Source: Alopecurus myosuroides (taxonomy: Eukaryota > Streptophyta > Magnoliopsida > Poales > Poaceae). Taken from it: 64,000 nt of DNA. The position numbers and the translations under genes were made by a program. Location of the stretch: assembly GCA_028641055.1 (NCBI GenBank), contig CM054058.1:240050187-240114186 (forward strand), written 5' to 3'. The notes under the pieces are model-generated. The model saw only the letters and a program-made list of their open reading frames with translations, did not search any database and was not told the DNA's origin. Below are positions 49,379-60,196 of this stretch, piece after piece. Position 1 is the first letter of the stretch. The number at the start of each line of letters is the position of its first letter.

Positions 49379-49894
49379 CCAACCGAGTTCAGCGGGCTGG
49401 GCATGATCGTGACCGAGATCTTCCACCTCGGTACCCGGAAGCCAACCCGGCTCAGCGGTAGCCTGGTGTCGGCCGAGTTGCCTAGCAGCGGGGAAATGTT
49501 CCTAGAAACAACCAACATGATGATGGCTACTCGGCAATGGAGAAGGTCGGCTACCCGAGATATGAGCAACTGGTGGACGCAGGAGTACTCGCTGCCCGAC
49601 TGGGGCCCCGAGTGTTGCCGCCGAATGATGCCCGATACAAGCTCGAAAGGATCTATCTATCGGAGGAGATGGAAGAGCAAGGCCCTCCGGGACCACTTTG
49701 TTTTGGTCTCCGGTTCATGAGGGAGCCGGCTGTTGACAAGTTCCAGCTGGCTAGGGGAACAAGAACTTATGACGACAGCACCAAGCCGGAAGACTGGCTA
49801 GATGATTACATCACTGCCGTGCACATTGCTGGTGCCAATCTTCGCTGGACGGTGAGATATGTGCCTCAGATGTTGGAGAGCCCAGCCCAGCCAG
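49379..49894 (+). pseudogene. gag: Z gag fragment
   Basis: The frame that is open from 49537 continues upstream to the X border with TAG stops in between (for example near 49459). It contains motifs typical of grass gypsy gag: KFQLARGTRTYDDSTKPEDW, then DDYITAVHIAGANLRW and VRYVPQMLE. The left side is cut by X and the right side by Y at 49895, so only the middle of gag remains. No start codon can be chosen. Confidence 0.8.
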
Positions 49895-51254
49895 TTGGAG
49901 GTTTTTGATATAGTAGATAAATAAAGTGCAGTAAATAATATTGCAGCGAGTGGTCCAATCCTTTTCAGAGCAAAGGACAAGCCAATTGTATTACTTATGA
50001 CTACCAAACGTTCTCGAGGACACATGGGAATTTCGCCAAGTGCTTTGGCTTCGTTACGGTTGATTAATATCCATTGGTTCGTGAAATGTTGCGTGGGTGA
50101 ACCTATGCTAATGCACCGCCCAACTAGGACTAATACATACTTGTGATTATACCCCTCGTAAGCATCCGCAAATACAAGAAAGTAATTAAGATAAATCTAA
50201 CCACGGCCTTAAAACTCTGGGATTCTATGCTCCCTCGTGCATTGGTTTCCTAACGGGGGTTTAGGTTTCTGTCACTCTGGCAACCCCACAATTAGTAGAC
50301 AAATACACAATGCATCCTCCTAGGCCCATAAAGGTGAAGTATCATGTAGTCGATGTTCACATGACACCACTAGAAGAATAGCACCGCAACTTAAATACCG
50401 ACCCACGAGATATTACTTCAACATAACTTCACTACTAACATCATGACTTCTCCCATGTCCTCAAGAACTAAACGAACTACTCAAGACATCATATGGATCA
50501 TAATCAGAGGTGATATAATGGATAATAACAATCTGGTCATAAAGTGCTAACGCCGATAAATCTCACAAGCATCAACTACTAACAAGTAATCCACACCGGG
50601 AGAGAGATCTAATGTAAAACAACGATAGAGGACCCTAATTGTTATAGCAGGATGACGGTGGATGATGAGGGTGATGGTGCTGGTTGTGATGATGATGACG
50701 ATGGTGATCTTGATGATGCCCGGAGTGATGACGGTGAAGATAGCGATGATTTCGTCTCTCCGGAGAGGAATTTCCCCGGCATATTTCTCCCTGCCGGAGA
50801 GCTTTTCTCTCTCTGGCGTTTTCCGCCCCGAGGAGGCAGCAGAATAATTCTTCGATGATAGTCTGGGGCTTAGGGTTCCCTTGGGGTCAAGTACGTGAAA
50901 GAGGTCGACTAGAGGTGGGCCAGGGTTGCCACACCACATGGCGGCGCGGCCAAGGGGGGAGCCACCTGGTGGTGTGGGCCCCTGGTGGCCCTCCTCAGGA
51001 TCTCCTCGTGGCTGGATCCCTCATCTGGACTTCTAAGACATCTCCGGTGTCCCCCCTCTTCTTCTGATCTTCTGAAATAGGGTATCTTGACAGTGCTTTT
51101 TCCATCAGATTTCTGGTCCCGGTGTTTATTCTCCAAAAATTATAAAACATACAAAATAAGATAAAATAACATAAGTGATGCATCGTAACATGAAATATAT
51201 CGATGAATAACAGAAAATAACAATATAAAACGGTGATGCAAAATGGACGTATCA
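49895..51254 (-). repeat. Y 3' LTR, outer end missing
   Basis: Aligns with 58835-60196. The outer 132 bp present in the other LTR (58703-58834) are absent and Z gag follows directly. Near 50640-50730 it has a GATGATGATG-type simple repeat shared with the partner LTR. No target duplication can be found on this side. Confidence 0.9.
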
Positions 51255-51275
51255 ACTCCCCCCAAGCTTAGACCT
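51255..51275 (-). promoter_or_regulatory. Y polypurine tract
   Basis: The - strand reads AAGCTTGGGGGGAGT against the LTR. A related motif (CCAAGCTTGGGGGAGTG) lies at about 52950-52967. Confidence 0.85.
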
Positions 51276-53000
51276 CGCTTGTCCCCAAGCGAAACTGAAC
51301 TCAGTAAACATGACCACAGGTTTATGGAGTGAGGTGTCGATAAATAAAATACGAAAAAGAGGCATCACATCTAACAAAGAACAAGTCATTTTAGACAACA
51401 ACTCTCTCTCTCATATAATCAAACTTGAAACAGGTAGAGGGACAATAAAGGTGCAAAAAGTAAATCAAAATTGGTAAAGGCAAACTTCGTTCTTGGTCAG
51501 AGAACAATTAACATTGTACTTATCTTTCGATCATAGTCTTTATACTAGAGCTATATTGTAGAGTTTATCATGCTCAATTATAACGGTCTCTTTGCAAACA
51601 TTAGTAAATTTCAAAGTGGTATTCAAACAGATAAAAGCATTTGTAGAAACAAGGAAGAATAAAGAACATGATTGAGTAAATCAACATGTAGCTGGATGAA
51701 TCACAACAACTCAAGTGCTTGCTTAAGACATAAAGAAGTAGGTTTACTGACTCAACATAAATGTAAAAGATAGACCCTTCGCAGAGGGAAGCATTGATCA
51801 CTCATGTGCTAGAGCTTTTATTTTGTAAAACAGAGGTATAAAATGGTTGACGCTCCTCCCAACTTTTCTTACACAAACCATGGATAACCGAATCCTCGGG
51901 TGCCTTCCAACAATCACATACCATGGAGGAGTGTCTAATTTTGAGAGTTGTATGTTTATGTCAACGAATGGCAAACAGAAAATATAGTACGTCACAAGCC
52001 AACTAGACTTCACAAGAGAGGCTCCCATAAAAGGACGCAATTGGTATAGAAGGTCATCCCTCTTTCTCTTTTGTTTACACGATTATGCTTTGACTGATAA
52101 ATAAGGGGCAAAAATAGTGAAGAGAATTTGTATTATTATTTGGGTCTGGAAACCCTGCTGCCAGCTCTTCTAGCATTTGGATAAGCGGATGAAGCCACTA
52201 ATCCAGGGTGTGAAATCCAATCAAAAAGTGAGATAAAGATTCTCTATTTGCGTCCTCATGAGCTAAAATAGGAGCACAAAACAGGTGTAATTTTGAAGGT
52301 TTAAAGGTAGCACACAAGCAATTTACTTGGAGTGGCGGTGAAATACCACATATAGGTAGGTATGGTGGACACAGATGGCAAGGTTTTGGGGCTCAAGGTT
52401 TGGATGCACGAGAAGCATTCCCTCTCAGTACATGTTTTTAGCTAGCAAGGTTGGGTTGCAAGCATAAGATTCGAAGTAAAACAAACAAAAACATATATGA
52501 TAAAGTCAATCATGCAATATTCCTTGAAAGTGCAAACAAACTTATTTGAGAATACTAAGCTTATGAGCTAACAAGAAAGAAAGATCATGGAATAATATAT
52601 CTACATGCAACTCCCTCTTTTCTACTTAAGTCTCAACGTATTGTTGCTACTGACCAATGCTAAGTTTTCCAAAACCAACTAGATTATCTTGAAGCTCCAA
52701 CATTTATACCAATATTAATAACAAGATCAATCACATAACAAAAATTCCAAACTAAAATAAAGTAGAATAAGTAGATGATAGAACTTCTCATTAATATTTT
52801 ATTACGGCAACTCAAACCAAGGGATACAACGATAACCAACTAAGGAGCAACACTTCCATACTGCAAACCATCCTATATGATATTTTCTCTATTCACGATA
52901 TGACTCTACTAAAAGGTAAAAAGGGTGAAAGATAAAGGTGATACCGCGACACTCCCCCAAGCTTGGAACAAGCAAAGGGGATGCCAATACCAATGACGAA
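51255..53000 (-). other. Y 3' untranslated interior
   Basis: AT-rich, no recognisable gene. Contains the two polypurine-like motifs noted for the tract entry. Confidence 0.6.
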
Positions 53001-53216
53001 TCAATTCTTCGGCGGCAGTGGTGAATCCTTCTCGATGAGCTTATCAATTGATTTCTTCAGATCTTCAATTGCGAACATAAGCATACGCATCACCTCCGCA
53101 TTGTGATCAATACGGTTTGCATGCTTGTCAGACGGTGAATTCCAGCCATCAAGATTTTTTCCCCACACTTCGTTAGGTTGAGAGCTTTCTCTATCTGCAC
53201 GGTTAGAACGATCCAT
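53001..53216 (-). CDS. Y small ORF, 71 aa, unknown
   Basis: ATG at 53216. The product begins MDRSNRADRESSQPNEVWGK and ends in an amphipathic, probably helical stretch (EVMRMLMFAIEDLKKSIDKLIEK). It lies downstream of integrase on the same strand, where Athila elements may carry an extra or env-like ORF. The short open frame in an otherwise broken element may be chance survival. Confidence 0.4.
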   Translation of the reverse strand: MDRSNRADRESSQPNEVWGKNLDGWNSPSDKHANRIDHNAEVMRMLMFAIEDLKKSIDKLIEKDSPLPPKN

Positions 53217-53354
53217 ATCTCAGCAAGAATGCACAATTGCCTCGGGTACCCCCCCTAGATTGATACTCATGAATTAAAGTACGGAAAGGTTTCTATATGC
53301 CTGAAAGTGGTGTCCTTGAAGCTAAGCATTAACGTGGGGCCTTCCCTCCGATGC

Positions 53355-53540
53355 TCATCCTCGCCGTTTGCTTGGAAGGTTTTGCAACCACTCCAATGCT
53401 TGCGATGGTAGCGCGTGGACGCACTCGTGGTTTTCTTCTACATCTCCTTCAGCTATACTCTCGATCTCCTCCTCTGGCTTTCGGTCTTGGATATCATATT
53501 CCTTCGGTCCCTTCCCTTTGTTGTTGTTGGCGGAGATCAT
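53355..53540 (-). CDS. Y small ORF, 61 aa, unknown
   Basis: The most plausible start is the ATG at 53540 (MISANNNKGKGPKEYDIQDR); the frame is also open upstream to 53870. The product is highly charged (PEEEIESIAEGDVEENHE) and ends LQNLPSKRRG. No known domain. About 140 bp upstream of 53001-53216, so the two could be pieces of one former gene. Confidence 0.35.
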   Translation of the reverse strand: MISANNNKGKGPKEYDIQDRKPEEEIESIAEGDVEENHECVHALPSQALEWLQNLPSKRRG

Positions 53541-53879
53541 GGTGCTTCTAAAACTGAAAACAGATCCTGGCAAAAACAGATCGAAACAGAAACACGACGA
53601 GAAAACGATATACGGACCTCGGGGGGTCCGGGGGTTAAATATCATAAACATACGTAACGAAAGGAAAGTCCACGTTGAAAACGAGTCGGACAGGGGCTCC
53701 GAGGCGCCCACACCATAGGGTGGCGCGGCCAAGGGTGGGCTCGTGCTCCCACATGGTGTGGTGCCTCCGGGCACCTTCTCGAATTCCTCTTCGGCTCGGT
53801 ATTTTTTAAAATTTTCCAAAAACCAATAATTTATAACTGAAAAGGTAATCTGCGAACTTTTTCTTAACAAAACGGTTAC

Positions 53880-55022
53880 CTATTCCAAAACAGACTCTGC
53901 AGATTCTAGAATCTTCCCTCTGATGAACTTCTCCGGATTAATTACTTGAATAACATCAACATCTTCATCATAGGAATCCCCAGAAATATAATGTTTGAGT
54001 CTATGTCCATTTACCACTTGTGTAGTGTTAGCTTTGAGGGAAGCAATTTTGATTGCACCCGAATGATACACTTCTTCAATAATACAAGGTCCTTCCCATC
54101 GGGAGAGTAATTTTCCTGCCAAAAATCTGAGACGAGACCGATACAAAAGAACTTTCTCACCAACATGAAACTCTCTTTTAAGGATTCTTTAATCATGCCA
54201 TTGTTTAAATTTCTCTTTAAAGATCTTGGCATTTTCATAAGCTTCACATCTCCATTCATCTAGATGATTCAAAGCAAGCATTCTTTTCTTACCAGCAAGT
54301 TTAAAATCGTTGTTTAGTTCTTTCACTGCCCAATAAGCTTTGTGTTCTAATTCTAAAGGCAAGTGAAAAGCTTTTCCATAAACCATTTTATAGGGAGACA
54401 TACCCATAGGATTTTTATAAGCAGTTCTATAAGCCCATAAAGCATCATTCAACTTATCTGACCAATTATTCCTAGATTTATTAACGGTCTTTTGCAAGAT
54501 AGATTTAATTTTCTCTATTTGATAATTCTACTTGCCCACTGGTTTGAGGATGATAAGTTGAGGCAATTCTATGATTAACATCATATTTAGCAAGGGTTTT
54601 TCTAAAACCACCATGAATAAAATTAGAACCTCCATCAGTCATAAGATATCTAGGCACACCAAACCTAGGAAAATAATATCTTTAAGCATTTTCAAAGAGG
54701 TCTCACCATCAACACTTTTTGTAGGTATAGTTTCTACCCACTTAGTAACATAATCAACAGCAATAAGAATGTGAGTGTAACCATTCGAAGGAGGAAAAGG
54801 ACCCATAAAGTCAAATCCCCAACAGTCAAAAGGTTCAATAACAAGAGAATAACTCATAGGCATTTCATTACATCTAGAAATATTTCCTACTCTTTGACAT
54901 TCATCACAAGATAAAATAAATTTACGTGCATCCTGAAAGAGAGTAGGCCAATAGAAATCTAATTGTAGAACCTTCTGTGCGATTCTATCTCCAGCGTGAT
55001 TTCCTCCATAAGCACTACTATG
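53880..55022 (-). pseudogene. int: Y integrase, broken
   Basis: Continues the pol frame after the TGA at 55023-55025. Order: zinc-binding region (HSSAYGGNH ... CDECQR), core with GFDFMGPFPPSNG (first Asp), then a 1-nt shift near 54670 (frame open in the next phase with TDGGSNF and [10 protein letters not shown], second Asp and Glu), then [21 protein letters not shown], a TAA stop at 54189-54191, and a C-terminal module (LLSRWEGPCIIEEVYHSG) to 53880. All three catalytic residues survive but the frame does not. Confidence 0.85.
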
Positions 55023-56820
55023 TCACTTCTTCAATATTCCATGTTGTTCATGATCTGGAACACATCTTCTAGTAATACCATATACTCCTTCTTTATATAA
55101 ATGTGGGTCATCCCAAAAACAATGCCTCAAATCATAGAAGAATTTTCTTCTTTGTCGAGCTGTAAATGTTGGAGGAAAATACTTTGAAACAATAAAATTA
55201 GCATAATCAGCATACCATGGAATATCTTGGGATTTTACCTTTATTGCAGCCAACTGTTCATTTGGAAAACTATCATTAACAGGAATAGGGTGAAAAGTAA
55301 TGTTTTCCAATCTAGACAAGTTATCAACAATAGGATTTTCACCACCCTTCCTATCCACAATATGCAAATCAAACTCTTGTAAAAGCAACACCCATCTAAT
55401 AAGCCTAGGATTAGCATCTTTCTTTTCCATGAGGCATCTAATAGCAGCATAATCAACATGAATAGTATCCTTTGAGTCAACAATATAAGGCCTAAACTTA
55501 TCACATGCAAAAACTACAGCTAAGAACTCTTTTTCAGTGGTAGCATAATTCTTTTGAGCAGCATCTAGAGTCTTACTAGAATAATGAATAACATTCAACT
55601 TCTTATCTACGCGTTGTCCAAGAATAGCACCTACAACATAATCACTAGCATCACACATAATTTCAAAAGGTAAATTCCAATTAGGTGGTTGAACAATAGG
55701 AGCAGTGGTTAAAGCCTTCTTTAAAGTTTCAAAAGCTTCCTTAAAATCATCATCAAAAACAAATGGTACATATTTTATAAGAAGATTAGTAAGAGGCTTT
55801 GATATTTTAGAGAAATCTTTAATAAACCTCCTATAAAAACCAGCATGACCAAGAACACTACGAATACCTTTAACATCCCTAGGACAGGGCATTTGCTCTA
55901 TGTCTTCCACTTTAGCTCTGTGAACTTCAATGCCACTTTCAAAAAAATTATGTCCAAGAACAATTCCTTCATTAACCATAAACTGGCATTTCTCCCAATT
56001 AAGAACAAGATTAGTTTCCTCACATCTCTGCAAAACTTTATCAAGGTTGTGCAAACAATTATCAAAAGAAGTTCCATAGACGGAGAAATCGTCCATGAAT
56101 ACTTCCACAATTTCTTCACAAAAACGATGAAAAATAGCAGACATGCATCTTTGAAACGTAGCAGGAGCATTACACAAACCAAAAGGCATGCGTCTATAAG
56201 CATAAGTACGATAAGGACATGTAAAGGTTGTTTTCTCTTGATGTTGCTTCCTAACATCAATTTGAGAAAACCCAGAATAACCATCAAGAAAGCAAAAATG
56301 AGTTTTCTTAGACAACCTCTCTAACATTTGCTCAATAAAGGGTAAAAGATAAATGGTCTTTCTTAGTAACTTTATTAACCTTTCTAAAATCAATACACAT
56401 TCTATAACCAACTACAACTCTTTGCGGAATGAGCTCATTGTTTTCATTAGGCACAACAGTCATTCCTCCCTTCTTAGGGACACAATGCACAGGGCTCACC
56501 CATCTACTATCAGCAATAGGAAAAATAATACCAGCATCAAGAAGTTTTAATACCTCATTTCTTACCACTTCCTTCATCTTAGGAATTAAATGGTGTTGAT
56601 GTTCAACTACTAGCTTTGCATCACATTCAATATTAATAGCATGCTGACATATAGTAGGAGAAATTCCCTTCAAATCATCCACAATATATCCAATAGCTCC
56701 ACGGTGTTTCTTCAGAATTCCCAATAATATTTCCTCTTCTTCACCTGAAAGTTTAGTACTAATAATAATAGGATATATTTTCTTATCATCAATATAAGCA
56801 TATTTAAGATCATCGGGCAA
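55023..56820 (-). pseudogene. pol: Y reverse transcriptase and RNase H, broken
   Basis: The N-terminal RT part is open from 56820 ([31 protein letters not shown]). A 1-nt shift near 56350 moves the frame, and the rest of RT is open from 56411 down: [29 protein letters not shown] and the catalytic FMDDFSVYG near 56090. RNase H follows ([24 protein letters not shown]), but the usual TDH motif reads HVDY here. The connecting region ends at a TGA (55023-55025) just before integrase. RT would copy the element RNA into DNA. Confidence 0.9.
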
Positions 56821-56826
56821 AGGTTT

Positions 56827-58587
56827 TTAATAAAAAACGGGATCCTCCTTGGGTGGTAATGTGGTACCCAAGTCTTCCACAGGTAAAATATGTTTCAGTA
56901 TCACCAGTTGACGAAGAAGAATATCGTCAATCTCATTTCTCTCTTCCATAAATACTTCACTCTCATAGTTCTCCATATATTGCTGTAAAGCATTGTTAGG
57001 AGCAAGAGCAATAGAAGCAAGTTGTTCAACTTTAAAATTCTCATCAGGCAATTTAGATTCATAAGGTGCTCTAGCAAATTTGGAGAAGTTGAACTCATAA
57101 CATTTTCCATCAAATTTAGTCAAAATATTCTCTCTTTTACAATCTATAATAGCACCACAAGTGTTCAAGAAAGGTCTACCAAAAATAATAGGACAAGTCT
57201 TACTAGCAGCCTTAACAAGTACTAGAAAATCAATGGGATATTTAGTCTTACCACACAAAACTTCCACATCTCTAACAATACCAATCGGAAAGACAGTTTC
57301 TCTATTAGCAAGCTGAATAACCACATCAATATCTTCAAGCTCACAAGAACCAATTTCATGCATAATTTCTCTATAAATCTCATAAGGTATAGCACTAGAA
57401 CTAGCACCAATATCACAAAAACCATAATAGCAATGATCACCAATCTTAACAGAAAGCACAGTAACACTAGTTTTGTTTGGTCTATGAGGATGGGAAACAA
57501 TATTAGAAGCATCCTCACAAAAGACAATGTGTTCATCCTCTACATTTCCACAAACAAGATCGTTTACTATTGCTACTGCAGGTTCAACAGTTATTTGTTC
57601 ATCAGGTTCAATAGATTTCGTATTACTCTTATTAACCACACTAGCCACCATAGAGTGTTGTTTCACTTTAGCAGGGAAAGGCATTTTTTCAACATAGGGC
57701 TCAGGAACAGCAGGATTAACAACATGCACTTCTATATTACTAGCAGGAACAATATCTTTATAAGGTGCATGGTACTTGTGATAATTCTTTTTAGGAATAT
57801 CAAGATAGGAGGCAAAAGCTTTAAGACAGTTTGCAAAGATTTGAGAATCAAGACCACAAACAACACTAACATCATAGAAATGATTGGTTCCCATAAAAGA
57901 TTTAATGCATTCACAATCATAATTTATACCTGACTTTCTACCTTTTTCGTTCTCCCATCCTTTAGTGTTTTCTTGAATACGGTAAAAAAGATCCCATTTA
58001 GCTTCTTCCTTCATACGTGTGAATAATCCAGAACAAGAAGCATCCAATAAATCCTTATCATGAAGAGAACGCCTTGCATAAAAATTATTGATAACAATAT
58101 TTCTCGGGAGTTCATGAACAGGACATTTAAGCATTAATAACTTCATTCTCCCACACGCTTGGGCAATACTCTCTCCATCACGAGGCTAGAAATTATAGAT
58201 TTGATTACGGTCTTTATGAATCTCACTAGGAGAACAAAATTTAGAATAAAAGAGAGGAACAATTTCCTCCCATCCAATAGATTCATCATTCTTTAGTAAT
58301 TTGAACCATTCAGTGGCTCTTCCTTTCAGCGATAAAGAAAATAATTTCCTTTTAACTTGATCCATTGTAATACCTGCACACCTGTATAACTCGCATAATT
58401 CATGTATAAAGAGCAATTGATCACTGGGATGGACAGTTCCATCACCATAATAGCAGTTATCCATAACACGTCCAACAATTTTCATAGGTATTTTATAAGG
58501 ATCTAATTCAGCAGATAACGGGTTATCTACTACCCTAGTAGCAACGGTAGAAGTACCCCTAAATAGAGAACCAAAAGTATTCTCCAT
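56827..58587 (-). pseudogene. gag: Y gag and protease, one internal stop
   Basis: ATG at 58587 (MENTFGSLFRGT). The gag part includes LKGRATEWFKLL and VPLFYSKFCSPSE, then a TAG at 58186-58188 where related elements usually have Trp; the frame continues open through CPVHELP and YARRSLHDKDLLD. The aspartic protease motif FCDIGASSSAIP is near 57400-57420, followed by IIFGRPFLNT. The frame ends at a TAA at 56827-56829, directly before the RT part. Gag forms the particle; the protease would cut the polyprotein. Confidence 0.85.
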
Positions 58588-58671
58588 AATGATATAAAAC
58601 AACAGACAGAAATAAAAACAACACTCACAGTAAAAGTTTCTCTTACCAATTCCACTTACCAATAGCGTTTC

Positions 58672-58691
58672 ACTCCCCGACAACGGCGCTA
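58672..58691 (-). promoter_or_regulatory. Y primer binding site (tRNA-Asp type, mutated)
   Basis: The - strand reads TAGCGCCGTTGTCGGGGAGT, two changes from the X2 site, 11 bases inside the 5' LTR. Confidence 0.8.
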
Positions 58692-58702
58692 GAAAATAGT
58701 CT

Positions 58703-60196
58703 TGATGACCCACAAGTATAGGGGGTGTATCGTAGTACTTTCGATAAATAAGAGTGTCGAACCGAACGAGGAGCAGAAGGTGTTGACAAGCAGATTGGAT
58801 AGAGGATTCACTGTAAACACTAGCAAACTGGTTTTTGGAGGTTTTTGATATAGCAGATAAATAAAGTGCAGTAAATAATATTGCAGCGAGTGGCCCAATC
58901 CTTTTCATAGCAAAGGACAAGCCGATTGTATGACTTATGAATACCAAACGTTCTCGAGGACACATGGGAATTTCGTCAAGTGTTTTGGCTTTGTTAGAGT
59001 TGACTAATATCCATTGGTTCATGGAGTCTTGCATGGGTGAACCTATGCTAATGCACCGCCCAACTAGGACTAATACATACTTGTGATTATACCCCTCGTA
59101 AGCATCCGCAAATACAAGAAAGTAATTAAGATAAATCTAACCACAACCTTAAAACTTCAGGATTCTACGCTCCCTCGTGCATTGGTTTCCTAACGGGGGG
59201 TTTAGGTTTCTGTCACTCCGGCAACCCCACAATTAGTAGCCAAATACACAATGCATCCTCCTAGGCTCATAAAGGTGAAGTATCATGTAGTCGGCGTTCA
59301 CAAGACACCACTAGAAGAATAGCACCAGAACTTAAATACCGACCCACGAGATATTACTTCAACATAACTTCACTACTAATATCATGACTTCTCCCATGTC
59401 CTCAAGAACTAAACGAACTACTCACAAGACATCATATGGATCATTATCATAGGTGATATAATGGATAATAACAATCTGGTCATAAAGTGCTAACACCGAT
59501 AAATCTCACAAGCATCAACTACTAACAAGTAATCCATACCGGGAGAGATATCTAATGAAAAACAACGATAGAGGCCCCTAATTATTACAGCGGGATGATG
59601 GTGGATGATGAGGGTGATGGTGTTGGTGGTGATGATGATGACGATGACGATCTTGATGATGCCCGGAGTGATGACGGTGATGATGGCGATGATTTCTCCT
59701 CTACGGAGAGGAATTTCCCCGACAGATTTCTCCCTGTCGGAGAGCTTTTCTCTCTCTGGTGTTTTCCACCCCGAGGCGGCGGCGTAATAATTATTTGAAG
59801 ATAGTCTGGGGCTTAGGGTTCCCTCGGGGTCAAGTACGCGAAAGAGGTCGACCAGAGGTGGGCCAGGGTGGCCACAGCACCTAGCGGCGCGGCCAAGGGG
59901 GGCGCCACCTGGTGGTGTGGGCCGCTGGTGGCCCCCGTCCGGCTCTCCTCGTGGCTGGCTCCCTCGTATGGACTTCTAAGACATCTCCGGTGACCCCCTC
60001 TTCTTCTGATATTCTGAAATAGGGTATTCTGGCGGTGCTTTTTCCATCAGATTTCTTGCCCCGGTGTTTATTCTCCAAAAATTATGGAACATGCAAAATA
60101 AGATAAAGTAACATAAGTGATACATCATAACATGAAATATATCGATGAATAACAGAAAATAACAATATAAAACGGTGATGCAAAATGGACGTATCA
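58703..60196 (-). repeat. Y 5' LTR (complete)
   Basis: 1,494 bp, TGATGACCCAC ... GACGTATCA, ends TGAT/ATCA. It is followed directly by the Z antisense pseudogene. Confidence 0.95.

Larger units (their letters stand above)
49895..60196 (-). mobile_element. Y: decayed Athila-type gypsy element
   Basis: About 10.3 kb. On the - strand: 5' LTR (60196-58703), primer site, gag and protease, RT and RNase H, integrase, small ORFs, about 1.7 kb untranslated, polypurine tract, truncated 3' LTR (51254-49895). Coding parts are recognisable throughout but carry at least four stops and two frameshifts. The LTRs differ much more from each other than those of S or X (dense changes within their first 300 aligned bases), so Y is the oldest insertion of the three. 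Confidence 0.9.
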
